From positions 1-64,000 of the forward strand of contig CALCVP010000083.1 in NCBI GenBank assembly GCA_937907705.1: DNA of 64,000 bases. Reading direction: 5' to 3'. The notes below the pieces were generated by a model. It saw only the letters and a list, made by a program, of their open reading frames with translations. It searched no databases and was not told the origin of the DNA. The translations under genes were made by a program, and so were the position numbers. Positions 53,333 through 62,647 of this stretch are shown here, in pieces. The stretch's first letter is position 1. Each line of letters opens with the position of its first letter. This stretch comes from an uncultured Prevotella sp. (lineage in GTDB: Bacteria > Bacteroidota > Bacteroidia > Bacteroidales > Bacteroidaceae).

Positions 53333-54886
53333 ATGTTAGTAAAAACATATTGCGCAGCCGTCAATGGCCTTGAAGTAACCACCGTAACCATAGAAGTAAG
53401 CGTGTCAAGAGGAGTTATGTATCATCTCACAGGATTAGCAGACACTGCCGTAAAAGAAAGCCACGACCGCATCGTGGCTGCCCTGCAAAACAATGGTTTC
53501 AAATTTCCTGTAGCCGACATTACCATCAACATGGCTCCCGCCGACCTGCGCAAAGAAGGCAGTGCCTACGACCTGCCATTGGCCATCGGCATATTAGCCG
53601 CCACAGGCAAGATGAATGCAGACCGCCTCAGCCAATATATGTTGGTGGGCGAACTGGGGTTAGACGGACGCATACAGCCTGTCAGGGGTGCCCTGCCCAT
53701 TGCCATCAGAGCACGCAAAGAAGCCTTCAAGGGACTAATCGTTCCACAACAAAATGTAAGAGAGGCAGCCGTAGTCAATCAACTTGAAGTGTATGGTATG
53801 GAAAGCATAGCCGATGTCATACGCTTTCTAAACGGCGATGACCAAGCCTACCAGCCCACCATTGTAAATACACGTAAGGAATTCTATGAACAACAAAGCA
53901 ACTTTGACCTTGATTTTGCCGATGTGCGCGGACAAGAAAATGTAAAACGAGCCATGGAAGTGGCTGCTGCTGGCGGCCACAACATGATAATGATAGGGCC
54001 GCCCGGCAGTGGAAAATCAATGATGGCCAAGCGATTGCCTTCCATCCTTCCGCCCCTGTCGCTCTCAGAAAGTCTTGAAACCACCCAAATACATTCTGTA
54101 GCAGGCAAATTGGGCAAAAACATGTCGCTCATCTCGCAACGACCTTTCCGTTCGCCGCACCATACCATCTCGCAAGTGGCCCTCGTTGGTGGAGGCATGA
54201 CACCACAACCCGGCGAAATATCACTGGCACACAACGGAGTACTCTTTGCAGATGAACTGCCAGAATTTAGCAAAGCCACATTAGAAGTGCTCAGACAGCC
54301 ATTGGAAGACCGCAAAATAACCATCTCAAGAGCCAAATACACCATAGAGTTTCCATGCTCCTTCATGTTCGTGGCATCCATGAATCCCTGTCCATGTGGC
54401 TATTTCAACGATCCCACCCACCACTGTGTCTGCTCGCCAGGACAGATACAGCGGTATATGAACAAAATAAGTGGTCCACTACTCGACCGCATCGATATAC
54501 AATGTGAGATAACACCCGTCCCCTTTAAGGATATCTCAAAGGCAGAGCCGGGTGAACTCAGCGCCAGTATACGCGAACGTGTCATTGCTGCCAGACACTT
54601 GCAAGAAGAGCGATTCCGCGATTTTCCAGGCATACACTGCAACGCACAAATGTCCGAACGCATGATTCACCAGTTTGCCGAACCTGATGAAGCTGGCATA
54701 GAACTGCTGCGCATGGCTATGGAACGCCTCAACCTGTCGGCACGTGCCTATAACCGCATACTTAAAGTGGCACGCACCATTGCCGACCTGGAAGGATGCG
54801 AACACGTCAAAAGCAATCATTTGGGCGAAGCCATCAGCTACAGAAACTTGGATAGAGGCGACTGGGCAGAAAGGTCTCTGTGTTAG
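53333..54886 (+). CDS. YifB/ComM-family Mg-chelatase-like AAA ATPase
   Basis: This 517-residue protein has an N-terminal Lon-protease-like S5 fold domain (about 1-165, VEVSVSRGVMYHLTGLADTAV), a Mg-chelatase-type AAA+ ATPase with Walker A GPPGSGKS (222-229) and Walker B GVLFADELPEF, the SMNPCPCGYF segment, and a C-terminal helical lid (SARAYNRILKVARTIADLEG). ComM in naturally competent bacteria is a hexameric helicase that promotes branch migration during uptake of DNA. A role in recombination is inferred by family. It has a short A/T-rich upstream region after the stem-loop at 53.2 kb. Confidence 0.93.
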   Translation: MLVKTYCAAVNGLEVTTVTIEVSVSRGVMYHLTGLADTAVKESHDRIVAALQNNGFKFPVADITINMAPADLRKEGSAYDLPLAIGILAATGKMNADRLSQYMLVGELGLDGRIQPVRGALPIAIRARKEAFKGLIVPQQNVREAAVVNQLEVYGMESIADVIRFLNGDDQAYQPTIVNTRKEFYEQQSNFDLDFADVRGQENVKRAMEVAAAGGHNMIMIGPPGSGKSMMAKRLPSILPPLSLSESLETTQIHSVAGKLGKNMSLISQRPFRSPHHTISQVALVGGGMTPQPGEISLAHNGVLFADELPEFSKATLEVLRQPLEDRKITISRAKYTIEFPCSFMFVASMNPCPCGYFNDPTHHCVCSPGQIQRYMNKISGPLLDRIDIQCEITPVPFKDISKAEPGELSASIRERVIAARHLQEERFRDFPGIHCNAQMSERMIHQFAEPDEAGIELLRMAMERLNLSARAYNRILKVARTIADLEGCEHVKSNHLGEAISYRNLDRGDWAERSLC

Positions 54887-54920
54887 ACCGAGGTATTCAT
54901 CCTATACTTTTTCATCATTC

Positions 54921-54998
54921 ACGTATAAATCCCAAGCGGACCTTGGAAGTTCTCTTTTTTGTGAGATTACTTCCAAGGTCCGCTTGGGATTTATATGT
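54921..54998. repeat. 30-bp-arm inverted repeat between convergent genes
   Basis: Arms 54921-54950 and 54969-54998 are reverse complements with a single mismatch, around an 18-base loop containing TTTTTT. It sits between the convergent yifB stop (54886) and the Na/Pi cotransporter stop (55085). It is longer and more perfect than the other terminators here and may be a bidirectional terminator or a MITE-like element. Confidence 0.85.
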
Positions 54999-55084
54999 GA
55001 CCCGGCAAAAAGACTTTTTACCGCATCACATGCATTAAAGTACTATCAATAAACCGATGCATTACAATTGATACGCCTATGGAA

Positions 55085-56779
55085 TTATGCCTCACGCTGC
55101 TTGGTTCCCATACGCGCCTCAACTACATTGATTACATAGTCGCCTAACTTTTCGCACTCACTGATGATATCCATATACATTGTACCAATGGCATAGGTAT
55201 ATTCATGACTGTTCACATCATTGATATTTTGGCTCTTCAGCTGATTGCGGTAATTGTTTATCTCATTTTCAATGTTGAACGAACGGTTTACATCCAAACG
55301 GTCTTTGCGACCTGAAAGCATCACATTCATCTGGGTAAGACTGTCGTCTGTCAGCTCAAACATCTGGTGCAGATGCTCATACTGACGCTCTGTAAAGTCT
55401 TCTTTACCGTTATATTTGCGATTCAGTGTACGGGCTATATTATAGCAACTGTCGCCAATACTCTCTATTTCTGATATCTCACGAAGCATAGCGCGTATCT
55501 TGGCCTTGGTCTCATCGCTAAGATGAGCATCACTCACGCTGTCGAGATACTTGGCAATTTCTATCTCCATATTGTCAGAAATGCTTTCATATTTTTCTAT
55601 GCGAGTAAAGAGTTTTGTAAAATCTGCATCGTTCTTTATGCTCATCAGCTCTCTGACAAAACCGAACATACGCTGTATGCGCTCTGCAAAGAGCTGTATC
55701 TCTTTCTGTGCTTCCAATACGGAAAGCTCCGGAGTGCTCATAATGGAGCCACCGCCAATATAGCGCAAGCGGAAATCTTCTTCTTCATCGGCTTTCTTAG
55801 GCTTGACAATAGCACTTACAAAGCGTTCTATCTGAGGGATAAACCATATCAATATGCCAGTGTTGCACACATTAAACGTGGTATGAAAAGCAGCCAATAC
55901 CAACGATAATATGGCAGGATTGGCATGTTCACTCATTGGATCATACCCCACAAACGAACATACCATGTTTACAAAAGGATAAAAACAAATCACCACCCAA
56001 ATTACACCGAACACATTAAAAGTCAAATGCGCCATGGCAGCACGACGAGCCTGAACGTTAGCTCCCAAAGCTGCCAGATTTGAGGTAATGGTAGTTCCTA
56101 TATTCTCACCAAGCACAAGGGCTATACCCAAATATATAGGCAATACCCCACTGGAGCATAGCACCATCGTAATAGCCATCAATGCGGCAGATGATTGCAT
56201 GCAGAACGTGAGCATTGTGCCAATACAAAGGAAGATAAGAATAGAAAAATAACTTTGTGTGTCGAAAGAACTGAAAAAATCAAGCACTGCTTGATTATGG
56301 CTTAAATCCATCTCTTTGCCCGTAGCACTAAGCATGCTGAGTGCAAAGAACATAAAAGCTATGCCGAAAAGGAAATCGCCTATATAACGATGGCGCCGCG
56401 TATAAATAAGTATAATGGCCACTACAAAGGCTGGAAACACCACATCTGCCATGTTAAATGAGAAACCAAAACTCATAATCCAGGCCGTCAACGTGGTGCC
56501 TATATTAGCACCCATAATTACCGAAATGGCTTGTGCAAGGGTTAGCAGACCTGCATTGACAAACGAAACGGTCATAACCGTCGTTGCTGTAGAGGACTGC
56601 ACGGAGGCTGTTACAAACATACCGGTAAGCAAACCGGTAAAGCGGTTCTTGGTCATTGTGCCTAAGATATGGCGCAATTGCGAGCCGGCCATCTTCTGTA
56701 AGGCCTCACTCATCACTTTCATGCCATAAATCAGCAACGAAAGTGACCCAATAATCTTAAAAAAAATCCAAATCGACAT
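55085..56779 (-). CDS. Na+/phosphate cotransporter family protein with PhoU-like domain
   Basis: This 564-residue membrane protein has two inverted Na/Pi-cotransporter repeats, marked by QSSTATTVMTVSFVNAG with GANIGTTLTAW in the first and QSSAALMAITMVLCSSG with GENIGTTITSNLAA in the second. About nine hydrophobic helices lie in the first 330 residues. The C-terminal part (about 350-560) is a helical PhoU-like domain (FTKLFTRIEKYESISDNMEI; IESIGDSCYNIARTLN). It is expected to import inorganic phosphate or act in phosphate sensing at the inner membrane. It is convergent with yifB and divergent from the nucleoside kinase gene. Confidence 0.93.
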   Translation of the reverse strand: MSIWIFFKIIGSLSLLIYGMKVMSEALQKMAGSQLRHILGTMTKNRFTGLLTGMFVTASVQSSTATTVMTVSFVNAGLLTLAQAISVIMGANIGTTLTAWIMSFGFSFNMADVVFPAFVVAIILIYTRRHRYIGDFLFGIAFMFFALSMLSATGKEMDLSHNQAVLDFFSSFDTQSYFSILIFLCIGTMLTFCMQSSAALMAITMVLCSSGVLPIYLGIALVLGENIGTTITSNLAALGANVQARRAAMAHLTFNVFGVIWVVICFYPFVNMVCSFVGYDPMSEHANPAILSLVLAAFHTTFNVCNTGILIWFIPQIERFVSAIVKPKKADEEEDFRLRYIGGGSIMSTPELSVLEAQKEIQLFAERIQRMFGFVRELMSIKNDADFTKLFTRIEKYESISDNMEIEIAKYLDSVSDAHLSDETKAKIRAMLREISEIESIGDSCYNIARTLNRKYNGKEDFTERQYEHLHQMFELTDDSLTQMNVMLSGRKDRLDVNRSFNIENEINNYRNQLKSQNINDVNSHEYTYAIGTMYMDIISECEKLGDYVINVVEARMGTKQREA

Positions 56780-56866
56780 ATTTTAATAAAAATTTATTAT
56801 GCGATATAATAGCGAATAAGAAAAACTGACTAACTTAGCTGTCGTAAACCAAATAATGAAATACTT

Positions 56867-58528
56867 ATGAAACAGTTAATACAAATTCGTTGCAAAAATA
56901 ATAAAAAAACGCAAAATATTGCTATTGGAAGCACACTTTCTGACATTTTTCGCGAATTTAATCTGCAAATGAAATATGGACCAATTAGTGCAAAAGTGAA
57001 CAACAAAGTGGAAGGATTGCACTATCGTGTTTACCATAATAAAGATGTGGAATTTCTTGACATGACCTCTGCTTCGGGCTCAAGAGCTTACACACGCACC
57101 TTATTCTTCGTGCTTTGCAAGGCGGTACACGAGCTTTATCCTGATGCACATGTGGTAATAGACATACCTGTCTCTAACGGATACTACTGCAATCTGAACA
57201 TCAACAGAGCCACCACTGAAAATGATGTCAATGCTATCAGAAGCAAGATGCAAGAGATTATTGACCAGCAACTGCCTATCCGGCGCCATGAATGTACCAC
57301 CGAAGAAGCTATCAATATATTCAAGCAAAATAATTCAATCTCAAAAGTAAAACTATTACAGAGCATCGGCTCTCTCTATACTACCTATTATGAAATAGAC
57401 GGCTACATAGATTACTACTATGGCACACTGCTTACCAACACTAAGCAGCTTTATCTTTTTGGCTTAGAGAAGTATTATGATGGTCTGTTGCTGCGCATTC
57501 CATCTCGCCAAGACCCCTCACAATTAGGGCAACTTATCAAACAAGACAAAATGTTTGACATATTTAAGGAACATCACCGTTGGCAAAACATTTTAGGAAT
57601 GAGCACCGTTGGCGACTTTAATGAGGCGGTAAACCAAGGATTTTCCACCGATTTGGTAAATGTGTCTGAAGCACTGCAAGAGAAAAAAATATCGCAAATA
57701 GCAGAGATGATTGCCACTCGTAAAGGCACTAAAGTGGTACTGATATCCGGACCTTCCTCAAGTGGAAAGACCACTTTCTGCAAACGTCTATCCATACAAT
57801 TGGTTACTTGCGGCTTGAAACCTGTGGATATATCACTCGATGACTACTTTGTTGACCGGCATCTTACGCCAAAAGACGCTAACGGTGAATACGATTACGA
57901 AAGCCTTTATGCTCTGAATATACCTCTACTCAACCAACAACTCAACGAGTTGTTTGAGGGAAAATCCATTCAGTTGCCACGATACAACTTCCAAACGGGC
58001 ACTAGTGAGAAGAACGGACGCAAACTAACACTTGGCAAAGACAACATATTAGTAGTGGAAGGCATACATGCACTCAATCCGGAATTAACAGCCAACATTC
58101 CTGAAGCACTGAAATTCAGAGTCTACGCCTCTGCACTGACCACCATATTGCTTGACCACCACAACTATATACCTACTACTGACAACAGACTCTTGCGCCG
58201 TATCATACGCGACTACAAGTATCGTGGCGTCAATGCACAAGAGACCATCAAGCGTTGGCCAAGCGTCAGAGCAGGCGAAAACAAATGGATATTTCCTTAT
58301 CAAGAGAATGCTGATGTCATGTTTAACACGGCATTGCTGTTTGAATTGGCTGTAATCAAGCAGCAAGCAGAGCCTCTGTTAGAGCAAGTGCCTGAAAATT
58401 GTGAAGAATATGCCGAAGCTTACCGACTGCTGAAGTTCTTAAAGTATATCAAGCCAATGCCCAACAAGCAGCTTCCTCCCACCTCTCTGCTGCGCGAATT
58501 TTTGGGTGGCAGCTCATTCAAATATTAA
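56867..58528 (+). CDS. uridine kinase-like nucleoside kinase with N-terminal TGS/ThrRS-like domains
   Basis: This 553-residue protein begins with a ubiquitin-like TGS domain and a ThrRS-like second domain (about 1-170), then a P-loop kinase of the uridine kinase/phosphoribulokinase type with Walker A GPSSSGKT (295-302) and the lid-region motifs DISLDDYFVDR, YDYESLYAL and VVEGIHALNP. Similar fusions occur widely in Bacteroidetes and Firmicutes and are called nucleoside kinase; the precise substrate is uncertain. It is monocistronic, with a strong terminator downstream. Confidence 0.9.
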   Translation: MKQLIQIRCKNNKKTQNIAIGSTLSDIFREFNLQMKYGPISAKVNNKVEGLHYRVYHNKDVEFLDMTSASGSRAYTRTLFFVLCKAVHELYPDAHVVIDIPVSNGYYCNLNINRATTENDVNAIRSKMQEIIDQQLPIRRHECTTEEAINIFKQNNSISKVKLLQSIGSLYTTYYEIDGYIDYYYGTLLTNTKQLYLFGLEKYYDGLLLRIPSRQDPSQLGQLIKQDKMFDIFKEHHRWQNILGMSTVGDFNEAVNQGFSTDLVNVSEALQEKKISQIAEMIATRKGTKVVLISGPSSSGKTTFCKRLSIQLVTCGLKPVDISLDDYFVDRHLTPKDANGEYDYESLYALNIPLLNQQLNELFEGKSIQLPRYNFQTGTSEKNGRKLTLGKDNILVVEGIHALNPELTANIPEALKFRVYASALTTILLDHHNYIPTTDNRLLRRIIRDYKYRGVNAQETIKRWPSVRAGENKWIFPYQENADVMFNTALLFELAVIKQQAEPLLEQVPENCEEYAEAYRLLKFLKYIKPMPNKQLPPTSLLREFLGGSSFKY

Positions 58529-58661
58529 AGTTGCACACTGAAAGACGTATCATCAAGGCATGGCAAAACGCCTGCTCCATAGACGACAAAATACAGGTTC
58601 GCATAGAAGGGCCATGCTAAATATTTGCCAAAAGAATGTTATTAAACAATTATAAAATTAT

Positions 58662-58710
58662 TATTTCATCAAAAAAAGGACGCTGTTAGCGTCCTTTTTT
58701 TGATGAAATA
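58662..58710. terminator. bidirectional rho-independent terminator
   Basis: Perfect 23-base arms (58662-58684 and 58688-58710) with a GTT loop. The core AGGACGCT/AGCGTCCT is flanked by seven A and seven T residues, so the hairpin can end transcription from both the kinase gene and the hemolysin III gene. Confidence 0.9.
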
Positions 58711-58772
58711 GCCTACCAAGAAGTAGACCTCTTTTCCTTTCCAGTATTCATATAACTGAAAACAGGTATGTT

Positions 58773-59420
58773 CTAAAAACTTATCAGCACGTCCCATACG
58801 GCTACTATGTGGCACACAGAACCAGCCAACACAAAGAAATGAAACACGCTATGCATGTATTTGCGCTTATTGAGACTGTAAAACACAGCACCCGTAATAT
58901 AGAAAACGCCTTCTGCTATAATCCATTCTACCGCTGCCATGCTTACGCTACCAATCAGAGGTTTGAAGGCTACCAACACAGACAAGCCCATACCTACAAA
59001 ACAGATGGTCTCAAAATTGCTGTGCTCTTTCAGCTTTACAAAACTGGCAACAGTACCGACAATAGCACAGGTCCATACAAATATGAATAAGCTCCAGCCC
59101 CAATAGCCCTGCTGCCGCAGTGCCACCAATGTAAGAGGCGAGTAGCTTCCTGCTATATGCCAATAGATAGCGGCATGATCCCACTTACGTAAGCGTTCCT
59201 TAGCTTTGGCATAGCGAGCGGGCATAGCATGATAGGCAGTAGACGTTATGTAAGAGCCTAACATGCCTATCAAGTACAGTATCACGCTGACACTGGCCCA
59301 ACTGTTGTCGCCCTTAAAGCAATACGCCAAGAAGATGATGCCTATCACCACTCCTAACAATATGCCAGCTGCATGCGACCACGTATTCCATAGCTCCTCA
59401 GCCCTTGTATATCGTATCAT
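58773..59420 (-). CDS. hemolysin III/PAQR-family membrane protein
   Basis: This 215-residue protein has seven predicted membrane helices and the family motifs EELWNTWSHAAGILLG (metal-site region), TSTAYHAMP and WDHAAIYWHIAGSYSP, and a late HSVFHFFVLAGSVCHIVAV. The conserved histidines and Ser/Asp residues that bind zinc in PAQR proteins are present. Despite the name, a lytic role is doubtful; a membrane hydrolase or sensor function is more likely. It follows rnr on the same strand by 43 bases and ends at the bidirectional terminator. Confidence 0.92.
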   Translation of the reverse strand: MIRYTRAEELWNTWSHAAGILLGVVIGIIFLAYCFKGDNSWASVSVILYLIGMLGSYITSTAYHAMPARYAKAKERLRKWDHAAIYWHIAGSYSPLTLVALRQQGYWGWSLFIFVWTCAIVGTVASFVKLKEHSNFETICFVGMGLSVLVAFKPLIGSVSMAAVEWIIAEGVFYITGAVFYSLNKRKYMHSVFHFFVLAGSVCHIVAVWDVLISF

Positions 59421-59463
59421 GTGTCTTGTGCTCCAAACTATTCAATCGCCATTACCAATCGTA

Positions 59464-61674
59464 TCAATCAGCATCATCAATGGTAAAGTCGAGCTGTTTC
59501 TTCTCCAAGTTTGTACGTGCCACCTTGATGCGGATGGCATCTCCCAATTGGTATTTATTATGCTTACGACGCCCCACTAAGCAGTAGTTGCGCTCGTCAA
59601 AGTCGTAATAGTCATCGTTAAGGTCGCGCAGTGGAACCATACCTTCACAGTGGTTCTCGTCAATCTCACAGTAGATGCCATAAGAGGTGATGCCACTAAT
59701 GTGCGCATCGTACACATTACCCAACTTATCTGACATAAACTCTACCATCTTGTACTTAATAGAGTCTCGTTCTGCGTTTTGAGCTATCTGTTCCATTTCG
59801 CTGGAATGCTCACACTGTTCCTCATAATACTCCTTGTTGCCACTGCGTCCGCCATTCTGATAGCGGGTCAGCAAACGGTGTACCATGGTGTCCGGATAAC
59901 GGCGTATAGGGCTTGTAAAGTGGGTGTAATATTGGAATGCCAAGCCATAATGTCCTATATTATGTGTGCTGTATTTCGCTTTCATCATGGCCCTGAGGGC
60001 TACTGTCTCTATCAGGTTTTGCTCTCTCTTGCCATTACAATCGTCCATCAGTTTGTTCAAGCTTCGCGATATTTCGCCCTTTGTTCCGTCAGTCTTGAGC
60101 TTATAGCCAAACTTGACGATGAACTCCCTCAATGTTTCAAGCTTGGTTGGGTCGGGAGCATCATGCACACGGTAAGGAAGCGTCTTTGCCTTCTTGCCTT
60201 TTGGCACCTTGCCCACGCTCTCTGCCACACTTCGGTTGGCCAACAGCATAAACTCTTCTACCAGTTTGTTGGCGTCTTTCGACTTCTTGAAGTAACAACG
60301 TATAGGTTTTCCTTTCTCGTCAACGTCAAAGTGCAGTTCCTCACGATCAAACTTTACAGCACCATTTTTGAATCTTGCCGCTCTCAGTTTCTTGGCAAGC
60401 CGGTCCAGTGTTACAAGTTCTTCAGCCAGCTCGCCCTTATAACCGTCCTTGCCAGGAGCAGGTGCAGGTTCACCAAGTCCGTCTTTCACACCGTTGTCTT
60501 CCAATATTTTCTGCACCTCTTCATAAGCAAACCTGCGGTTGCTCTTGATGACCGTATGCACCAACCGCCACTTTATCACCTTGGCATCATCGTCCATCTC
60601 AAAGATAGCACTATAAGCCAACTTCTCCTCATTGGGTCGAAGAGAACAGATAAAGTTGCACAAACGCTCCGGCAGCATAGGTATGGTGCGGTCTACCAAG
60701 TACACACTGGTGGCACGCTTCTGTGCCTCTTTGTCTATGATAGAGCCTTCGGTTACATAATGAGACACATCTGCTATGTGCACACCTACCTCCCAATGCC
60801 CGTTCTCCAACTTGCAAACAGAGAGTGCATCGTCAAAGTCTTTAGCATCGTGAGGGTCAATAGTGCAAGTGGTTATATCGCGATAGTCTTCACGCTCTTG
60901 GTAGTCCTGCTCGGTAATCTCGCCCGAAATTTTGTCGGCAGCCTCTTCTACGCGCTTTGGATAGACATAAGGCAGTCCGTACTGTGCCAATATAGAGTTC
61001 ATCTCTACATCGTTATCACCTTGCTGTCCGAGTATATCCACCACCTCACCAATCATGTTTTTATTGTCTTTTGATGGCCATTGGGTTACCCTTACCACAG
61101 CTTTGTCATTGGTCTTTCCGCCTTTCAGCTTGCTTTTAGGAATGATAACATCGTGCACGAAAATATCGCTGTTGGATATCAGAAAAGCAAAGTCTTTCTC
61201 TACTTTAAGCTTGCCTACAAACGTGTCGTGTGCTCTCTGCAATATTTCTATTACAGCAGCCTCCTTGATATGCTTTTCCCTGCGCGCCATGAAAGTAACC
61301 CTTACACGGTCGCCTGTCAGTGCAAACATTGAGTTTCGTTCTGCCACAAACACCGGTTTGCCGCCATCATCAGGCACAAAGCTGTTCTTTCCGTTAGCTT
61401 TACGTATGAATTTGCCTTCTTGCACCTGTCCCTTGGTGTTGAGCTTATACGAATTGTCGCTGACTTTACTCAAGAAGTCATCCCACGCCATGTCTTCCAT
61501 GGTGTCAACGGCCAGCATCTTTGCCGGATGGGTATCAAGCCTAAGTGTCTTGAAAATCTGCTTAAAACCAAGTGTTTCGTTAGGATGCGACATGAAGAGC
61601 GACTGCAACATCTCGCCCATTACCTTCTTATTTATTCTTTTCTTTCCGTTTCTTGCTTTCTTCCCTTTTGCCAT
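59464..61674 (-). CDS. rnr: ribonuclease R
   Basis: The predicted protein is 736 residues from the ATG at 61674 (MAKGKKARNGKKRINKKVMG), which is preferred over a TTG two codons earlier. A basic N-terminus and helix-turn-helix-like region lead into cold-shock/OB domains (about 70-230). The RNB catalytic domain carries TTCTIDPHDAKDFDDALSV with the metal-binding aspartates, and HYGLAFQYYTHFTSPIRRYPD region motifs. A C-terminal S1 domain (VYDAHISGITSYGIYCEIDE) follows. It degrades structured RNA processively from the 3' end. A candidate -7 box at 61839-61846 implies a leader of about 160 bases. Confidence 0.95.
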   Translation of the reverse strand: MAKGKKARNGKKRINKKVMGEMLQSLFMSHPNETLGFKQIFKTLRLDTHPAKMLAVDTMEDMAWDDFLSKVSDNSYKLNTKGQVQEGKFIRKANGKNSFVPDDGGKPVFVAERNSMFALTGDRVRVTFMARREKHIKEAAVIEILQRAHDTFVGKLKVEKDFAFLISNSDIFVHDVIIPKSKLKGGKTNDKAVVRVTQWPSKDNKNMIGEVVDILGQQGDNDVEMNSILAQYGLPYVYPKRVEEAADKISGEITEQDYQEREDYRDITTCTIDPHDAKDFDDALSVCKLENGHWEVGVHIADVSHYVTEGSIIDKEAQKRATSVYLVDRTIPMLPERLCNFICSLRPNEEKLAYSAIFEMDDDAKVIKWRLVHTVIKSNRRFAYEEVQKILEDNGVKDGLGEPAPAPGKDGYKGELAEELVTLDRLAKKLRAARFKNGAVKFDREELHFDVDEKGKPIRCYFKKSKDANKLVEEFMLLANRSVAESVGKVPKGKKAKTLPYRVHDAPDPTKLETLREFIVKFGYKLKTDGTKGEISRSLNKLMDDCNGKREQNLIETVALRAMMKAKYSTHNIGHYGLAFQYYTHFTSPIRRYPDTMVHRLLTRYQNGGRSGNKEYYEEQCEHSSEMEQIAQNAERDSIKYKMVEFMSDKLGNVYDAHISGITSYGIYCEIDENHCEGMVPLRDLNDDYYDFDERNYCLVGRRKHNKYQLGDAIRIKVARTNLEKKQLDFTIDDAD

Positions 61675-61838
61675 AGTCAATCAGTATTGTATGGAGTGCA
61701 CCTGTCTGGTGTCCACGCCATGGGTTAGTAAAGAGCACTTAATCTCTACCGCGAAGTTACGAATTATTCTTCATATTACCATCTTCTGTTTGCGCCTTTT
61801 TTACACGTTATGCCTTTTCCTCCACTATTTCACTCTTG

Positions 61839-61846
61839 CAAACCTA
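61839..61846 (-). promoter_or_regulatory. candidate -7 box of rnr (minus-strand TAGGTTTG)
   Basis: CAAACCTA on the plus strand reads TAGGTTTG on the minus strand, matching TAnnTTTG. No clear -33 element is at the expected distance. Confidence 0.4.
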
Positions 61847-61903
61847 TCATTCATTTTTGCAGAGAAAGCCTTTTATCATGTAGAAACAGCATCGCCACGC
61901 AGC

Positions 61904-61964
61904 CGTAAAGCACTGCCTTTTCATCATAAAGCACCGCTTTAGAACAAAAAGGCAGTGCTTTACG
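61904..61964. repeat. nested inverted repeat with AAAGCACTGCC units
   Basis: Perfect 18-base arms (61904-61921 and 61947-61964) enclose a second palindrome TAAAGCACCGCTTTA (61927-61941). The units resemble those at 16236-16360. Confidence 0.8.
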
Positions 61965-62002
61965 CAATTGCAGGCCCGTCTCATACACTCCATACACACA
62001 TA

Positions 62003-62033
62003 AAGGCGATAAAAGCAGTGCCTTTATCGCCTT
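62003..62033 (-). terminator. hairpin after the Rieske-like lipoprotein gene
   Basis: Eleven-base perfect arms AAGGCGATAAA / TTTATCGCCTT (62003-62013 and 62023-62033) with a nine-base loop AGCAGTGCC lie 21 bases after the lipoprotein stop on the minus strand. The loop again contains the AGCAGTGC repeat unit. Confidence 0.65.
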
Positions 62034-62053
62034 CGTGTATATATCTGTTTTTC

Positions 62054-62647
62054 CTAACGGTTGTTGACCATCAACACGCCTTGCGGACCTGTAGTAGACC
62101 CGCGATAACGGAACAAACGTGTCTTAGAGCCTTGCTTTCCTTTTGTCTGAAGACCCTCATTGTTCAAATCATACTCGCGCTTGCAGGTTGGACACACCGC
62201 TTTGCCAGCCGAAGTCATGGTCAATTGGTAGCGAGGCATGTTGCTTTCGCTATAACAGTTGGGGCATTGGCTGTCATATACATAAAACACTGCGGGAAAA
62301 CTGGTATTTCCATAGCCTACTATAATGCCTGTCTCGTTGTAGACGCCCAAGGTTACCGTCATCAGCTTTTCTGGCTCTGTGCGCACCACAGACTCTGTCG
62401 TTCCGCCCTGATTGCCGGTCATGGCATAGTAGTTGCTGCCCTTGGTGGCTATCCGGCAAAAGGTTCCCGGTGCATTGCTGTTCATGGCTTCGGCCAAACG
62501 AAGGCTTCGGCTGCCTTGATTGTTGAATGAAAAAGTACACGGATAGCGGCTGTATTCATATTCTGCATCGGTGCAACTATGCAGTATCATGGTTGTTGCA
62601 GCAGCCAATAGCAACAGGCCGAAGTAGTGCTTTACTATCTTTCTCAT
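62054..62647 (-). CDS. lipoprotein with Rieske-like fold and four cysteines in place of Cys/His ligands
   Basis: This 197-residue lipoprotein has lipobox MILHSCT (Cys25). The C-terminal half follows the Rieske pattern: FPAVFYVYDSQCPNC (Cys128, Cys131), then AVCPTCKREYDLNNEG (Cys152, Cys155), then a tail resembling the closing strands of Rieske proteins (TRLFRYRG, GVLMVNN). Where Rieske clusters use two Cys and two His, all four candidate ligands here are Cys, so zinc or a rubredoxin-like iron site is more likely than a 2Fe-2S Rieske centre. Its start overlaps the argH stop by four bases (ATGA), so translation is coupled although no arginine-related role is evident. Confidence 0.75.
   Translation of the reverse strand: MRKIVKHYFGLLLLAAATTMILHSCTDAEYEYSRYPCTFSFNNQGSRSLRLAEAMNSNAPGTFCRIATKGSNYYAMTGNQGGTTESVVRTEPEKLMTVTLGVYNETGIIVGYGNTSFPAVFYVYDSQCPNCYSESNMPRYQLTMTSAGKAVCPTCKREYDLNNEGLQTKGKQGSKTRLFRYRGSTTGPQGVLMVNNR

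Larger units (their letters stand above)
61675..62053. other. 379-bp gene-free region with rnr leader and repeat island
   Basis: This stretch holds the rnr leader, a candidate rnr promoter element and, at 61904-62033, nested inverted repeats with AAAGCACTGCC-type units. No coding sequence is recognised. Confidence 0.6.

Noticed and set aside
59779..61074. 431-codon plus-strand ORF opposite rnr
   Set aside because: Antisense shadow of RNase R, whose RNB and S1 motifs are intact.
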